A stretch of DNA of 16,128 nucleotides, from NCBI GenBank assembly GCA_964472505.1, contig CAYYQW010000084.1:1-16128 (forward strand). The letters are read 5' to 3'. A program made the position numbers and the translations under genes. Below the pieces are notes generated by a model that saw only the letters and a program-made list of their open reading frames with translations, was not told the DNA's origin and searched no databases. This DNA comes from JAYEIA01 sp964472505 (GTDB lineage Bacteria; Bacteroidota; Bacteroidia; Bacteroidales; JAADGE01). This document shows positions 5,757-13,242 of this stretch, piece after piece. Numbering within the stretch: position 1 is the first letter of the stretch; every line of letters starts with the position of its first letter.

Positions 5757-7311
5757 ATGCTAAAATTTGAGCCAAAACATTTGCTGAGTTTTCACCGTCG
5801 ATGGCAGAAGAAACAATTCCTCCGGCAAATCCGGCACCTTCGCCGCAAGGGTATAAATTTTTTATTTGCGGATGACTGCGGGTTTCCTCGTTTCTGGGAA
5901 TTCTGACCGGTGATGATGTGCGAGATTCTACACCAATTACGATGGCATCTTCTGCCAAAAAACCTTTCATTTTCCGATTAAAATTTTTGAAGCCTTCACG
6001 CAAAGGGTTCACGATGTGCGCCGGTAACCAAAAATGCATGGGAGAAGATACAACGCCCGGGTGATACGAGGTTTCGGGCAAGTCTTTTGAAAGTCGCCCG
6101 TTTACAAAGTCTTCAAGCCTTTGCGCCGGTGCTCTCAATCCTTTTCCGCCGTTTATAAAAGCCATTTTTTCAATATGCTGTTGGTACTTTAAGCCGGCAA
6201 GCGGGCCGTGCTTTTCTCTTTCGGGAAACTCTTCAACGGGTATCTCGGTTACAATGCCTGAGTTGGCAAATTTTGAATTTCTGGACCATGCCGACATCCC
6301 GTTCACAACAACTTGCTCGTTTCCGGTAGCTGCCGGTACAATAAACCCGCCCGGGCACATACAGAAAGAATAAACGCCCTTGCCGTTTACTTGTTTGGCC
6401 AAGTTGTATGAGGCAGCCGGCAGATAATTGCTGCGTAATTCGCAGTTGTATTGAATTTGGTCAATCAGTTTTTGTTTGTGTTCTACGCGTACCCCCATGG
6501 CAAAGCCCTTTTCCTGAATCTCAATGCCTTTTTCATAAAGCAGTTCATAGATATCACGAGCTGAGTGTCCTGTAGCCAGTATCACGGCATCGCCTTCAAT
6601 ACGATCGCCTTTTTGGCTTATTACGGCCGTTATTTTATCGCCTTCAGTTTCAAAATCCGTCATGCGGGTTTCAAAATGAATTTCACCACCTGAATTTAAA
6701 ATATGTTCTCGCATATCAGTGATTACTTTAGGTAATATATTGGTTCCGATATGCGGATGGGCATCGGTGAGAATGTCGTCTTTGGCTCCGTGGAAATTCA
6801 GAACTTTGAGTATGCGATCAACATCGCCCCGTTTGGATGAGCGTGTATATAGTTTGCCGTCGGAGAAGGTTCCGGCGCCGCCTTCACCAAAGCAGTAATT
6901 CGAATCCGGATTTACCGGATTGTTTCGGTTGATTTTGGCAACATCCCGCCGGCGTTGGCTCACATCTTTTCCGCGCTCTATTATTACGGGTTTTATGTTG
7001 TTTTCAATGAGTTTTAGTGCCGCAAACAAGCCGGCCGGCCCGGAGCCTATAATCAGAACACGTTTATCGCTGCTTACTGTTTTATAGCCGGGTATAAATT
7101 CCGGTTCTTCCGGCATGGCTTCGTTAATCCATACAGACAGCCGGAGCTGTATATACACATCACTGCTGCGCGCATCGATGGATTTTTTGAGTACTTTATG
7201 GCCCTTTATTTGTTCCGGTTTTATGCCTAATTTTTCGGCTGCTGCCGGAATGTATAAGGCTGAATCAGAAGCTTGTTCGGGACTTACTCTGATGTTTATT
7301 TCTTTATGCAT
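5755..7311 (-). CDS. FAD-dependent oxidoreductase of the COG2509 type
   Basis: A flavoprotein of 518 residues. An N-terminal domain of about 80 residues precedes the FAD-binding Rossmann motif (VLIIGSGPAGLFAAL, 85-99) and IERG at 111-114. The segment CFGEGGAGTFSDGKLYTR (140-157) and the C-terminal YPCGEGAGFAGGIVSSAIDG (487-506) are characteristic of the family annotated as uncharacterised FAD-dependent dehydrogenases, widespread in Bacteroidota and Firmicutes. An NAD(P)H- or substrate-dependent redox reaction is expected, but no substrate is established that I can name. It has no signal peptide, so it is cytoplasmic. Its start lies 97 bp downstream of the LRR gene stop, with a long inverted repeat between, so it is probably transcribed separately. 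No clear -7 box was found. Confidence 0.88.
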   Translation of the reverse strand: MHKEINIRVSPEQASDSALYIPAAAEKLGIKPEQIKGHKVLKKSIDARSSDVYIQLRLSVWINEAMPEEPEFIPGYKTVSSDKRVLIIGSGPAGLFAALKLIENNIKPVIIERGKDVSQRRRDVAKINRNNPVNPDSNYCFGEGGAGTFSDGKLYTRSSKRGDVDRILKVLNFHGAKDDILTDAHPHIGTNILPKVITDMREHILNSGGEIHFETRMTDFETEGDKITAVISQKGDRIEGDAVILATGHSARDIYELLYEKGIEIQEKGFAMGVRVEHKQKLIDQIQYNCELRSNYLPAASYNLAKQVNGKGVYSFCMCPGGFIVPAATGNEQVVVNGMSAWSRNSKFANSGIVTEIPVEEFPEREKHGPLAGLKYQQHIEKMAFINGGKGLRAPAQRLEDFVNGRLSKDLPETSYHPGVVSSPMHFWLPAHIVNPLREGFKNFNRKMKGFLAEDAIVIGVESRTSSPVRIPRNEETRSHPQIKNLYPCGEGAGFAGGIVSSAIDGENSANVLAQILA

Positions 7312-7353
7312 GATACTTGCTGTGTTTTTCTGTTTAGAGAATTATTTAAAAGC

Positions 7354-7388
7354 ACAAAATCTGCCAATTGATAATTGACAGATTTTGT
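7354..7388 (-). terminator. Long inverted repeat, possible terminator of the LRR gene
   Basis: Two 16-nt arms (acaaaatctgccaatt and aattgacagattttgt) are complementary apart from one position, which is a T-G wobble on the minus strand. They enclose a 3-nt loop. The element lies 20 bp past the LRR gene stop. After the hairpin the minus strand has only a short TTTT, so termination may be weak. Confidence 0.5.
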
Positions 7389-7408
7389 ATCTATTGGCAG
7401 ATGAATTT

Positions 7409-8317
7409 CTATTTTGATGAAATAATAATGGTGGCATCGGGATTGTTTCTGCGCATTAGTTTCTCGAATTCTGTAATTTGCTTTTCAGTAATATCAATGT
7501 TTTTTGCACGCAGCATAATCAAGTTTCTGTTGCTTATAAGATATTCTAAGCTGGTGCCGGTTATTTCGGTATTTGAGCAATCAATATCTTCCAAAGTTTT
7601 GACCAACTGTATGGGCCTTAGCGAATATACACGGGTGTCGGCACAATTGAGGCGTTCGAGCTTTTTTAGCTCACTCAGGGGAGTCAGCAGGTCAACACTG
7701 GTTTGGCTGCAATCAAGTTCTCTGAGTTCATATAAGTATTCCAAACCGTCGAGCGAATAAAGTGAAATGTTATTGTGTACATTGAGATATTCTAATCGCT
7801 TCAGGTCTTTTAGTATTCTCAGATCTACTATGGTAGTGTAATGTACATCCAGATAGGTTAATTGTTGTAAATTTCTGAGCGGCGCGAGACTTTTTACCAT
7901 GGTGTTTCCGCAGTTTACTTTGCGCAGATTGTTAAGCTTGCTAAGCGGTGCCAATGAATTGATATTGTCATTGTCCGAGCAATCAATCTCTTTTAGGTTA
8001 TTGAGATTTTCTATTCCTTCAAGCGATTCAATACCGCTGCCCTTAGCTTTAATAATTTCGAGTACCTGAAAAGCCGAGGCCGGTTTCAGTGTTTTAATGT
8101 CTTTGTTGCCCGTTATATCCAGAAAAACCATTTTGCCGATTTCAATTAATTGTTCATCGGTGGGGTTTATGTCTTTTCCTTTAAATTGTTGCTTGAGGAT
8201 TACTTTTTTCCAAGCCGGCGATAATGAATTCCACCAAGCTCTGTCGGTGCTTTGGGCAAATAGGCTGCTTACGGTTATCAGCGAGATGATAAGGCTTGCA
8301 AATAGCTTTGCTTTCAT
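7409..8317 (-). CDS. Secreted leucine-rich-repeat protein
   Basis: A signal peptide (residues 1-22, ending SLFAQ) is followed by a Trp-rich cap, AWWNSLSPAWKK (27-38), as seen at the start of many Bacteroidota LRR proteins. Residues of about 65-275 form seven to eight leucine-rich repeats of 22-23 residues. They follow the pattern SL-PL-x-L-x-x-L-x-x-L-x-C-x-x-T, close to the bacterial internalin/SDS22-like type. Many repeats carry Cys in the consensus Asn/Cys position (113, 136, 203, 225, 247). There is no T9SS C-terminal sorting domain and no membrane anchor, so a periplasmic or released binding protein is likely. Ligand unknown. It follows the PorT-like gene on the same strand, but a separate -7 box is present at 8395. 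Confidence 0.85.
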   Translation of the reverse strand: MKAKLFASLIISLITVSSLFAQSTDRAWWNSLSPAWKKVILKQQFKGKDINPTDEQLIEIGKMVFLDITGNKDIKTLKPASAFQVLEIIKAKGSGIESLEGIENLNNLKEIDCSDNDNINSLAPLSKLNNLRKVNCGNTMVKSLAPLRNLQQLTYLDVHYTTIVDLRILKDLKRLEYLNVHNNISLYSLDGLEYLYELRELDCSQTSVDLLTPLSELKKLERLNCADTRVYSLRPIQLVKTLEDIDCSNTEITGTSLEYLISNRNLIMLRAKNIDITEKQITEFEKLMRRNNPDATIIISSK

Positions 8318-8394
8318 GGTATGATTTTTTTGAGATTTTGATTTTTGAATTGTAAATTTAAAAATTTGCGAAGTTTTCTTGTACGATTACTTTA

Positions 8395-8422
8395 CAAAGG
8401 TAAGATAAAAAAATTACACAAA
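8395..8422 (-). promoter_or_regulatory. Promoter of the LRR gene
   Basis: On the minus strand TTTG (8419-8422) is followed after 16 bp by TACCTTTG (8395-8402). The -7 box is a perfect TAnnTTTG, but the spacing is shorter than the usual 19-21 bp. The implied leader is about 70 nt. Confidence 0.45.
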
Positions 8423-8443
8423 CATAAAAACGTATCAGGCTTT

Positions 8444-9178
8444 TTATTCAAAATGAAATGAAAGCATCAGCATATTTGATTTTAAATATTTGATTGAGCT
8501 TGAATATTGGGTGGCATCCGGTTCTAACATGTTAAAAAGCCCGACGCTGTATTTAATTTCAGGCGAAAATTTGAAGTATTGCGTGTAGAAATCTACACCT
8601 ATTCCCATTTCATAATAAAGGTTTTCACGTTTCAAACGGATTTTAGGCATTTCCGTTTCCGGAATTTTTTTGCGTGCGCTCAGATCTACTTTAGGGTTTA
8701 TGCCTGCAACAAGATATGGCCTTACATTATTTATGCGTACCGATCGGTACTTGAGTTGTAAAGGGAATTCAAGAAAAGTGGACGAAATTTTCATTTCGTG
8801 ATTGTCGTATATGAAATTTCCGTTGCTTGTGTCTTTTAAAATATAATATTGCAAATTACGCTGAGCAAAAGTGAGATAGACTAACAGACGCAGATCAAAA
8901 TATTCGCCCAACCGCAAATTGGAAACAGGACCTAACTGAAAGCCGGGGCTTTGCGTATTTTCTATGGCATATATTCGATCAATGCTGTTTGTATTATAAA
9001 AATCATCTGAATTGCGTAGGGTGAAATCGGTAGTGCTCAAGCCTACCGAAAAACCGAAGTGCAAAGGTTGTTTATCATAATTTCTGAGATTTTTAGGCCT
9101 TTCAACTTGAGCTGAAATTACGGAATGTGATAAGATAAATAAGCTAAGCAGCAAGGTACTTTTTATTCGTATTGACAT
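8444..9178 (-). CDS. porT: PorT-like outer-membrane beta-barrel protein (type IX secretion)
   Basis: The 244-residue protein has a signal peptide (1-23, ending VISA, then Q). The mature N-terminus, RPKNLRNYDKQPLHFGFSVG (27-46), matches the start of PorT/SprT-type proteins, where an N-x-x-N-Y-D segment leads into the first strand HFGF-G. The rest alternates polar and hydrophobic residues in amphipathic strands (for example YFDLRLLVYLTFA and FLEFPLQLKYRS) and ends in the aromatic residue pattern LMLSFHFE, typical of a beta-barrel C-terminus. PorT is a component needed for T9SS function; its precise role is less clear than that of the SprA translocon. It lies 81 bp downstream of aroQ on the same strand without an obvious promoter. 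A generic outer-membrane barrel of the same fold is the alternative. Confidence 0.75.
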   Translation of the reverse strand: MSIRIKSTLLLSLFILSHSVISAQVERPKNLRNYDKQPLHFGFSVGLSTTDFTLRNSDDFYNTNSIDRIYAIENTQSPGFQLGPVSNLRLGEYFDLRLLVYLTFAQRNLQYYILKDTSNGNFIYDNHEMKISSTFLEFPLQLKYRSVRINNVRPYLVAGINPKVDLSARKKIPETEMPKIRLKRENLYYEMGIGVDFYTQYFKFSPEIKYSVGLFNMLEPDATQYSSSIKYLKSNMLMLSFHFE

Positions 9179-9259
9179 TGGTAAATTCTGTTTTTGACGT
9201 AGTTTAATGATTAATAGAACAGATTTTTTAAGAAAAAATTATATTTAAACAGCAATATT

Positions 9260-9685
9260 TTAGCTACTCAGATCAATAAGAAAGTTTAATGCAGCTTTAT
9301 AGCCAAAGAGACCCATGCCGACTATGCTTGCTTTGCAGTTAGCTGCGGTGTAGCTTTGATGCCTGAAAGCTTCGCGTTGGTATATATTTGAAATATGCAC
9401 TTCCACGGCCGGGATCTTACCGGCAGCCAGAGCATCGCCAATGGCTACGGAGGTATGTGAGTAGGCTGCTGCGTTTATTATAATTCCGTTGGCTGTGTTT
9501 TGCGCCGATTGAATTTTATCAATTAAAGCACCTTCGCTGTTTGATTGATAATAGTCAATTTGTATTTCGGAATATTGCTTACGCAGTTTCTTCAGGAAAC
9601 TTTCAAATGTTTCCGAACCGTATATCTCCGGCTGTCGTTGTCCTAAAATATTTAGGTTGGGACCGTTAATAATTTGTATCTTCAT
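9260..9685 (-). CDS. aroQ: Type II 3-dehydroquinate dehydratase
   Basis: AroQ converts 3-dehydroquinate to 3-dehydroshikimate in the shikimate pathway, as a cytoplasmic dodecamer. At 141 residues it has the usual length. Key elements are INGPNLNILGQRQPEIYG (6-23) with the catalytic Y22 and flexible-loop R17; N71 and H77 in IINAAAYSHTSVA (69-81); H97 in EVHISN (95-100); and REAFRHQS (104-111). All catalytic residues appear present. The start is fixed by the conserved MKIQIINGPN. It begins 18 bp after the ABC transporter stop, so it is probably expressed from the same transcript despite its unrelated function. Confidence 0.96.
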   Translation of the reverse strand: MKIQIINGPNLNILGQRQPEIYGSETFESFLKKLRKQYSEIQIDYYQSNSEGALIDKIQSAQNTANGIIINAAAYSHTSVAIGDALAAGKIPAVEVHISNIYQREAFRHQSYTAANCKASIVGMGLFGYKAALNFLIDLSS

Positions 9686-9703
9686 CCGTGTTGATAATAA
9701 GAT

Positions 9704-12700
9704 TTATTTTAAGCTGTGGCTCTTTTTTTTGAACTTCAAGCTCAGGTATCGAAAACCTTCCAGAAAGTGATGAAGCCATCGATAATACAAGCTAATGTAC
9801 AGCAGTATGGTAGTCAGCCAAATTACAACAACGTTCACGTAGAGTGTTCGGTAGTATAAACCGAATACTTTCTTTTTGGGTGCATAAAAATGTGCTTTTA
9901 CAAATTCTTTTGGGTAAAGATATATCAGGCCTTTTTTCTGAAAAAGTTCGTTTTCATACTCAATGAAATCTTTTACTTCGTTGCGGTTGGTTACAAAGTC
10001 TTCAAGGCTTTCGTTGGTATAATGTTTTTTAAGATAGGCAAAAGAATCCGCAGCTGAGTCCGATGTGTTTTTAGACATCACATAGTCGTTCTTTTGCTTA
10101 TCAGCCGCACGAAATGCTTGTATATAGAGTTGTTGCAATTTGTCAAAATAAGCTCCGGTTTCTTCTATTTTAGTTTTGTCTAAATTTTCATATTTTAAAC
10201 TTTCCGGATCAAAGGTTTCATTTTTCAGTTTATTGGCTTTCTGTTCTTTGTTTAGCTCATTTCTTATAACTGTCAGATTTTCAATGATTTCTTCTTTTTT
10301 ATCTTCGTCATTGAGGTTGAATTCAATGAATGACAGTTTTGCTCTTAACTCTTTGAGCCAAATGTCTTTTTTGTAGTTTGCCTGATATTTTATTCGTTCA
10401 TATTTATAAACGGGCTTCATGTATTTGTTGGATGTGAATTGCTCAACGGCTAAGGCTTCGTATGCCCAGCGTGCGGTAATTATTTCTCCGTACCAGGGAA
10501 TACGGCCGGGGCTGCTTATGGCCGGGTTTAGTTTTTCATAGCGTACGATAATTCCGCTCAATATAATTTGAGGAATGATTAAAAACGGTATGATGATATA
10601 GATGGTAATGGTGGTTTTAAAACCGTCGGAAATATTAAGCCCCATGAGAACAGAGAAAGCCCAAGTGCTGAAAAGTACCAGCCAATATTCCCAAAACATA
10701 TCCTTTATTTCCAATATGGAATTACCGATTAATACAAAAACAAAAGCTTGGTAGGCCGATATTATGAATAATATAAATATTTTGGAAAGCAGATAGCTCG
10801 ACCTGCTCAGATGCAGGAATGATTCTCTTTTTCGTATGGTACGATCTTTTATTATTTCATCGGCGCTCATGGTAAGCCCTATAAATACGGCTACAATTAC
10901 TGCCATAAAAATATATACGGGAAGATTCTCGTTTTTGCTCATCAAGTAGCCGGATATGGAATCGTCGGCAATGCTGTAATATTTAATTATGTATGCCAGC
11001 AGAAAAACAAGTATGGGAGCCTCTAACAGGTTTAGCAGCAAATATTGGATATTGGCAGTTTTTGCTAAAATATCACGTTTGGTGAAAACCAAAAATTGTT
11101 TAAAACGTCCGGGCGGCCTAAATGAAATTTCGGGTAATTTAAGGCTGATTGGAATTTTATCGGAGATTTTTTTGGGTAAGTCTTTATATAATTCGTACCA
11201 CTCATGCGGTTTCTTTTTGCGTGCCGAACTTAAATTTCCGTATTCATCCAATACGCGCGATTCAATAATTGTAAAAAGCTGTTCCGGATTAACGGTTCCG
11301 CATACCGAACATTCACCGGCACTCCAGTCGGCTTGTTTAATTTTGGATTTAAAATATACGATAGAATCTACCGGATCACCGTCATAAACCGGATAGCCGC
11401 CTTGATCCAACAGAATAAGCCGATCAAACATTTTAAATATTTCCGAGGAAGGCTGATGAATGACCAAGAAAATCATTTTGCCTTGCAGGGTAAGTTCTTT
11501 GAGCAAATCCATGATGTTTTCGGAATCGGCCGACGACAAGCCTGACGTGGGTTCGTCAAGAAAAAGAATTTCCGGTTTTCGTATTAGCTCTAAAGCTATG
11601 TTAAGGCGTTTTCGCTGGCCGCCGCTTATTTTTTTATTCAGCGGGCTGCCTACTTTCATGTGTTTGATATCGAAAAGGCCCAAGTTTTTCAGAGTTTCCG
11701 TTACCATTCGAAAAATTCGGAATTTACTTTGGTTTCCAAAACACAGCTTAGCGTTGAAATATAAATTTTGGAATACGGTGAGGTCTTCAATAAGTAAATC
11801 ATCCTGAGATACATATCCGATTATCCCCTCAATGGCATCTTGTTCGTTATGAACATCGAAACCGTTAATGTGAACTGAACCGGTGGTAGGCGTTAAGTTA
11901 CCGTTTAAAACATTGAGCAAAGTTGATTTGCCCGATCCGCTTGCACCCATAATTCCGATCAACTTTCCCGATTCTTCGGTAAAACTCAGCGGGCGTACGC
12001 CGTAAACTCCGTTTCTGAATTGGTAAGAAATATTATCGGCATCTAATCTTAGTTCAGCTTTGTCTTTATCACGTTTAAAAGCACTTACAATATCGCTGTA
12101 ATAAAGCGGGTGGCGTTTTACATCGCGTATGGCCGATCCGGAGGACAGAACATATACTTTGTCTTTGTGAATTAGTTGTCCGTTGAGGCTCATTTCTTTT
12201 TCACCGCGATAAATGAAAACGTGCATCAGCGTAGCTACCGATTGGTAAACATATATCGGAGCATCTAATGCGTAGCTGTCTAAATGAAGGGTAGATACAT
12301 TTTTGGGCTGTGTGTTTTTATCAATAACTAAGAGATTCTCATCCGGTAATGAGTCAAAATCACCAAATACAAAATGCTTAAGATTAAGATATTCTTGTTT
12401 TATGACTTTAAAAGTATCGGCTACGGTATTAACAAATTCAATTTCTTGACTGGTGGGCTGCCCGCCTTCATTAATGAATTCCAACAGCCGAATAAGCACA
12501 ATGATGCGTTGTTTCAGGTTCAACTCTTTGTTTATCATGGTACAAATGGTAAGAACCTTCACTGAGCTGGCTGATATGTATTTTTTTGTTTTTCCTGTTT
12601 TGCTGCGTTTTTGATGCTTTTGATAGAATTGATCGAATACCGTAAGATATTCTTCATACATTTCTTGGTTGAGCTGTTGCTTAAGGAAATCTTCCACGAG

Positions 12701-12784
12701 CGGTCGCCTGGATTCTTCATTGCTGTCCGGTCGGGCAACAATGGCAAACAATTGCATAAGGGCTTTTAGCAGGTTTTCACTCAT
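9704..12784 (-). CDS. ABCG-like ABC transporter with N-terminal TerB-like domain and large periplasmic insertion
   Basis: A 1026-residue fused ATPase-permease. Residues 1-135 are helical and TerB-like (LLKALMQLFAIVARPDS and a second half, QPTSQEIEFVNTVADTF). Residues 150-245 hold a beta-rich segment with SLNGQLIHKDKVYVLSSGSAI, reminiscent of a degenerate FHA domain. The ATPase spans about 246-480: Walker A GASGSGKST (280-288), signature ISGGQRKR (386-393), Walker B EILFLDEP (405-412), and the switch H443. A C-x-x-C pair (492, 495) follows. Membrane helices lie at about 583-603, 622-640, 665-690, 698-716, 724-748 and 980-1000. The loop before the last helix is about 230 residues, charged and partly coiled-coil-like, far longer than in typical ABCG exporters. 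ATP-driven export or lipid/protein handling at the inner membrane is likely; substrate unknown. It starts 9 bp after the small secreted protein gene. Confidence 0.9.
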   Translation of the reverse strand: MSENLLKALMQLFAIVARPDSNEESRRPLVEDFLKQQLNQEMYEEYLTVFDQFYQKHQKRSKTGKTKKYISASSVKVLTICTMINKELNLKQRIIVLIRLLEFINEGGQPTSQEIEFVNTVADTFKVIKQEYLNLKHFVFGDFDSLPDENLLVIDKNTQPKNVSTLHLDSYALDAPIYVYQSVATLMHVFIYRGEKEMSLNGQLIHKDKVYVLSSGSAIRDVKRHPLYYSDIVSAFKRDKDKAELRLDADNISYQFRNGVYGVRPLSFTEESGKLIGIMGASGSGKSTLLNVLNGNLTPTTGSVHINGFDVHNEQDAIEGIIGYVSQDDLLIEDLTVFQNLYFNAKLCFGNQSKFRIFRMVTETLKNLGLFDIKHMKVGSPLNKKISGGQRKRLNIALELIRKPEILFLDEPTSGLSSADSENIMDLLKELTLQGKMIFLVIHQPSSEIFKMFDRLILLDQGGYPVYDGDPVDSIVYFKSKIKQADWSAGECSVCGTVNPEQLFTIIESRVLDEYGNLSSARKKKPHEWYELYKDLPKKISDKIPISLKLPEISFRPPGRFKQFLVFTKRDILAKTANIQYLLLNLLEAPILVFLLAYIIKYYSIADDSISGYLMSKNENLPVYIFMAVIVAVFIGLTMSADEIIKDRTIRKRESFLHLSRSSYLLSKIFILFIISAYQAFVFVLIGNSILEIKDMFWEYWLVLFSTWAFSVLMGLNISDGFKTTITIYIIIPFLIIPQIILSGIIVRYEKLNPAISSPGRIPWYGEIITARWAYEALAVEQFTSNKYMKPVYKYERIKYQANYKKDIWLKELRAKLSFIEFNLNDEDKKEEIIENLTVIRNELNKEQKANKLKNETFDPESLKYENLDKTKIEETGAYFDKLQQLYIQAFRAADKQKNDYVMSKNTSDSAADSFAYLKKHYTNESLEDFVTNRNEVKDFIEYENELFQKKGLIYLYPKEFVKAHFYAPKKKVFGLYYRTLYVNVVVIWLTTILLYISLYYRWLHHFLEGFRYLSLKFKKKSHSLK

Positions 12785-12793
12785 AGTTTTTTA

Positions 12794-13216
12794 TTATTCG
12801 TTTTTTTTAAATCCAATCATCAACAGAGCAATACCTGATTGAGGGCCTCCTTCCGCAATTTTTGCCTCAATAAAGCATTCCATGGTATGTTTAAACTTAA
12901 AATTCCAATAGGGGCTGTTGCCTTGGTCTTGTGATGAAAACAATAAATTTCGTTCTTTATCGTACACTTTATACTCCAGTTCTACATCCGGTGTACTGCT
13001 GCATGCAGATATTCTGTACTCCGTATTTTCGAAAAAAAGAATTTTAAATTCTGCGGCATCTTCTCCCGTAAGCAGGCTCATATATTGCTGTCCGTCAGAA
13101 ATATATGAAGTAGGAAAATATTGCTCGCAGCCATTTGCATTTCCGCTGTTCTGTGCGTTAAGCCCGGAATGCAAAACAAATAGGATGCTAAAAAGAATTA
13201 TGACTTTGTATTTCAT
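12794..13216 (-). CDS. Small secreted protein of the ABC transporter operon
   Basis: I do not recognise a named family. Residues 1-22 form a signal peptide ending GLNAQ. The mature 118-residue part is rich in beta-prone stretches (AAEFKILFFENTEYRISAC, ELEYKVYD, YWNFKFKH, CFIEAKI), suggesting a small beta-sandwich. Cysteines are at 30, 72 and 114; the odd number leaves one unpaired or intermolecular. The conserved-looking YFP-YISDGQQY segment near the mature N-terminus could be a binding face. It lies between the lipoprotein gene (26 bp upstream) and the transporter gene (9 bp downstream), so a periplasmic partner of the transporter is the simplest reading. That role is inferred from position only. 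Confidence 0.75.
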   Translation of the reverse strand: MKYKVIILFSILFVLHSGLNAQNSGNANGCEQYFPTSYISDGQQYMSLLTGEDAAEFKILFFENTEYRISACSSTPDVELEYKVYDKERNLLFSSQDQGNSPYWNFKFKHTMECFIEAKIAEGGPQSGIALLMIGFKKNE

Positions 13217-13242
13217 ATTTTCGAATTTAAGAAATGCATGTC

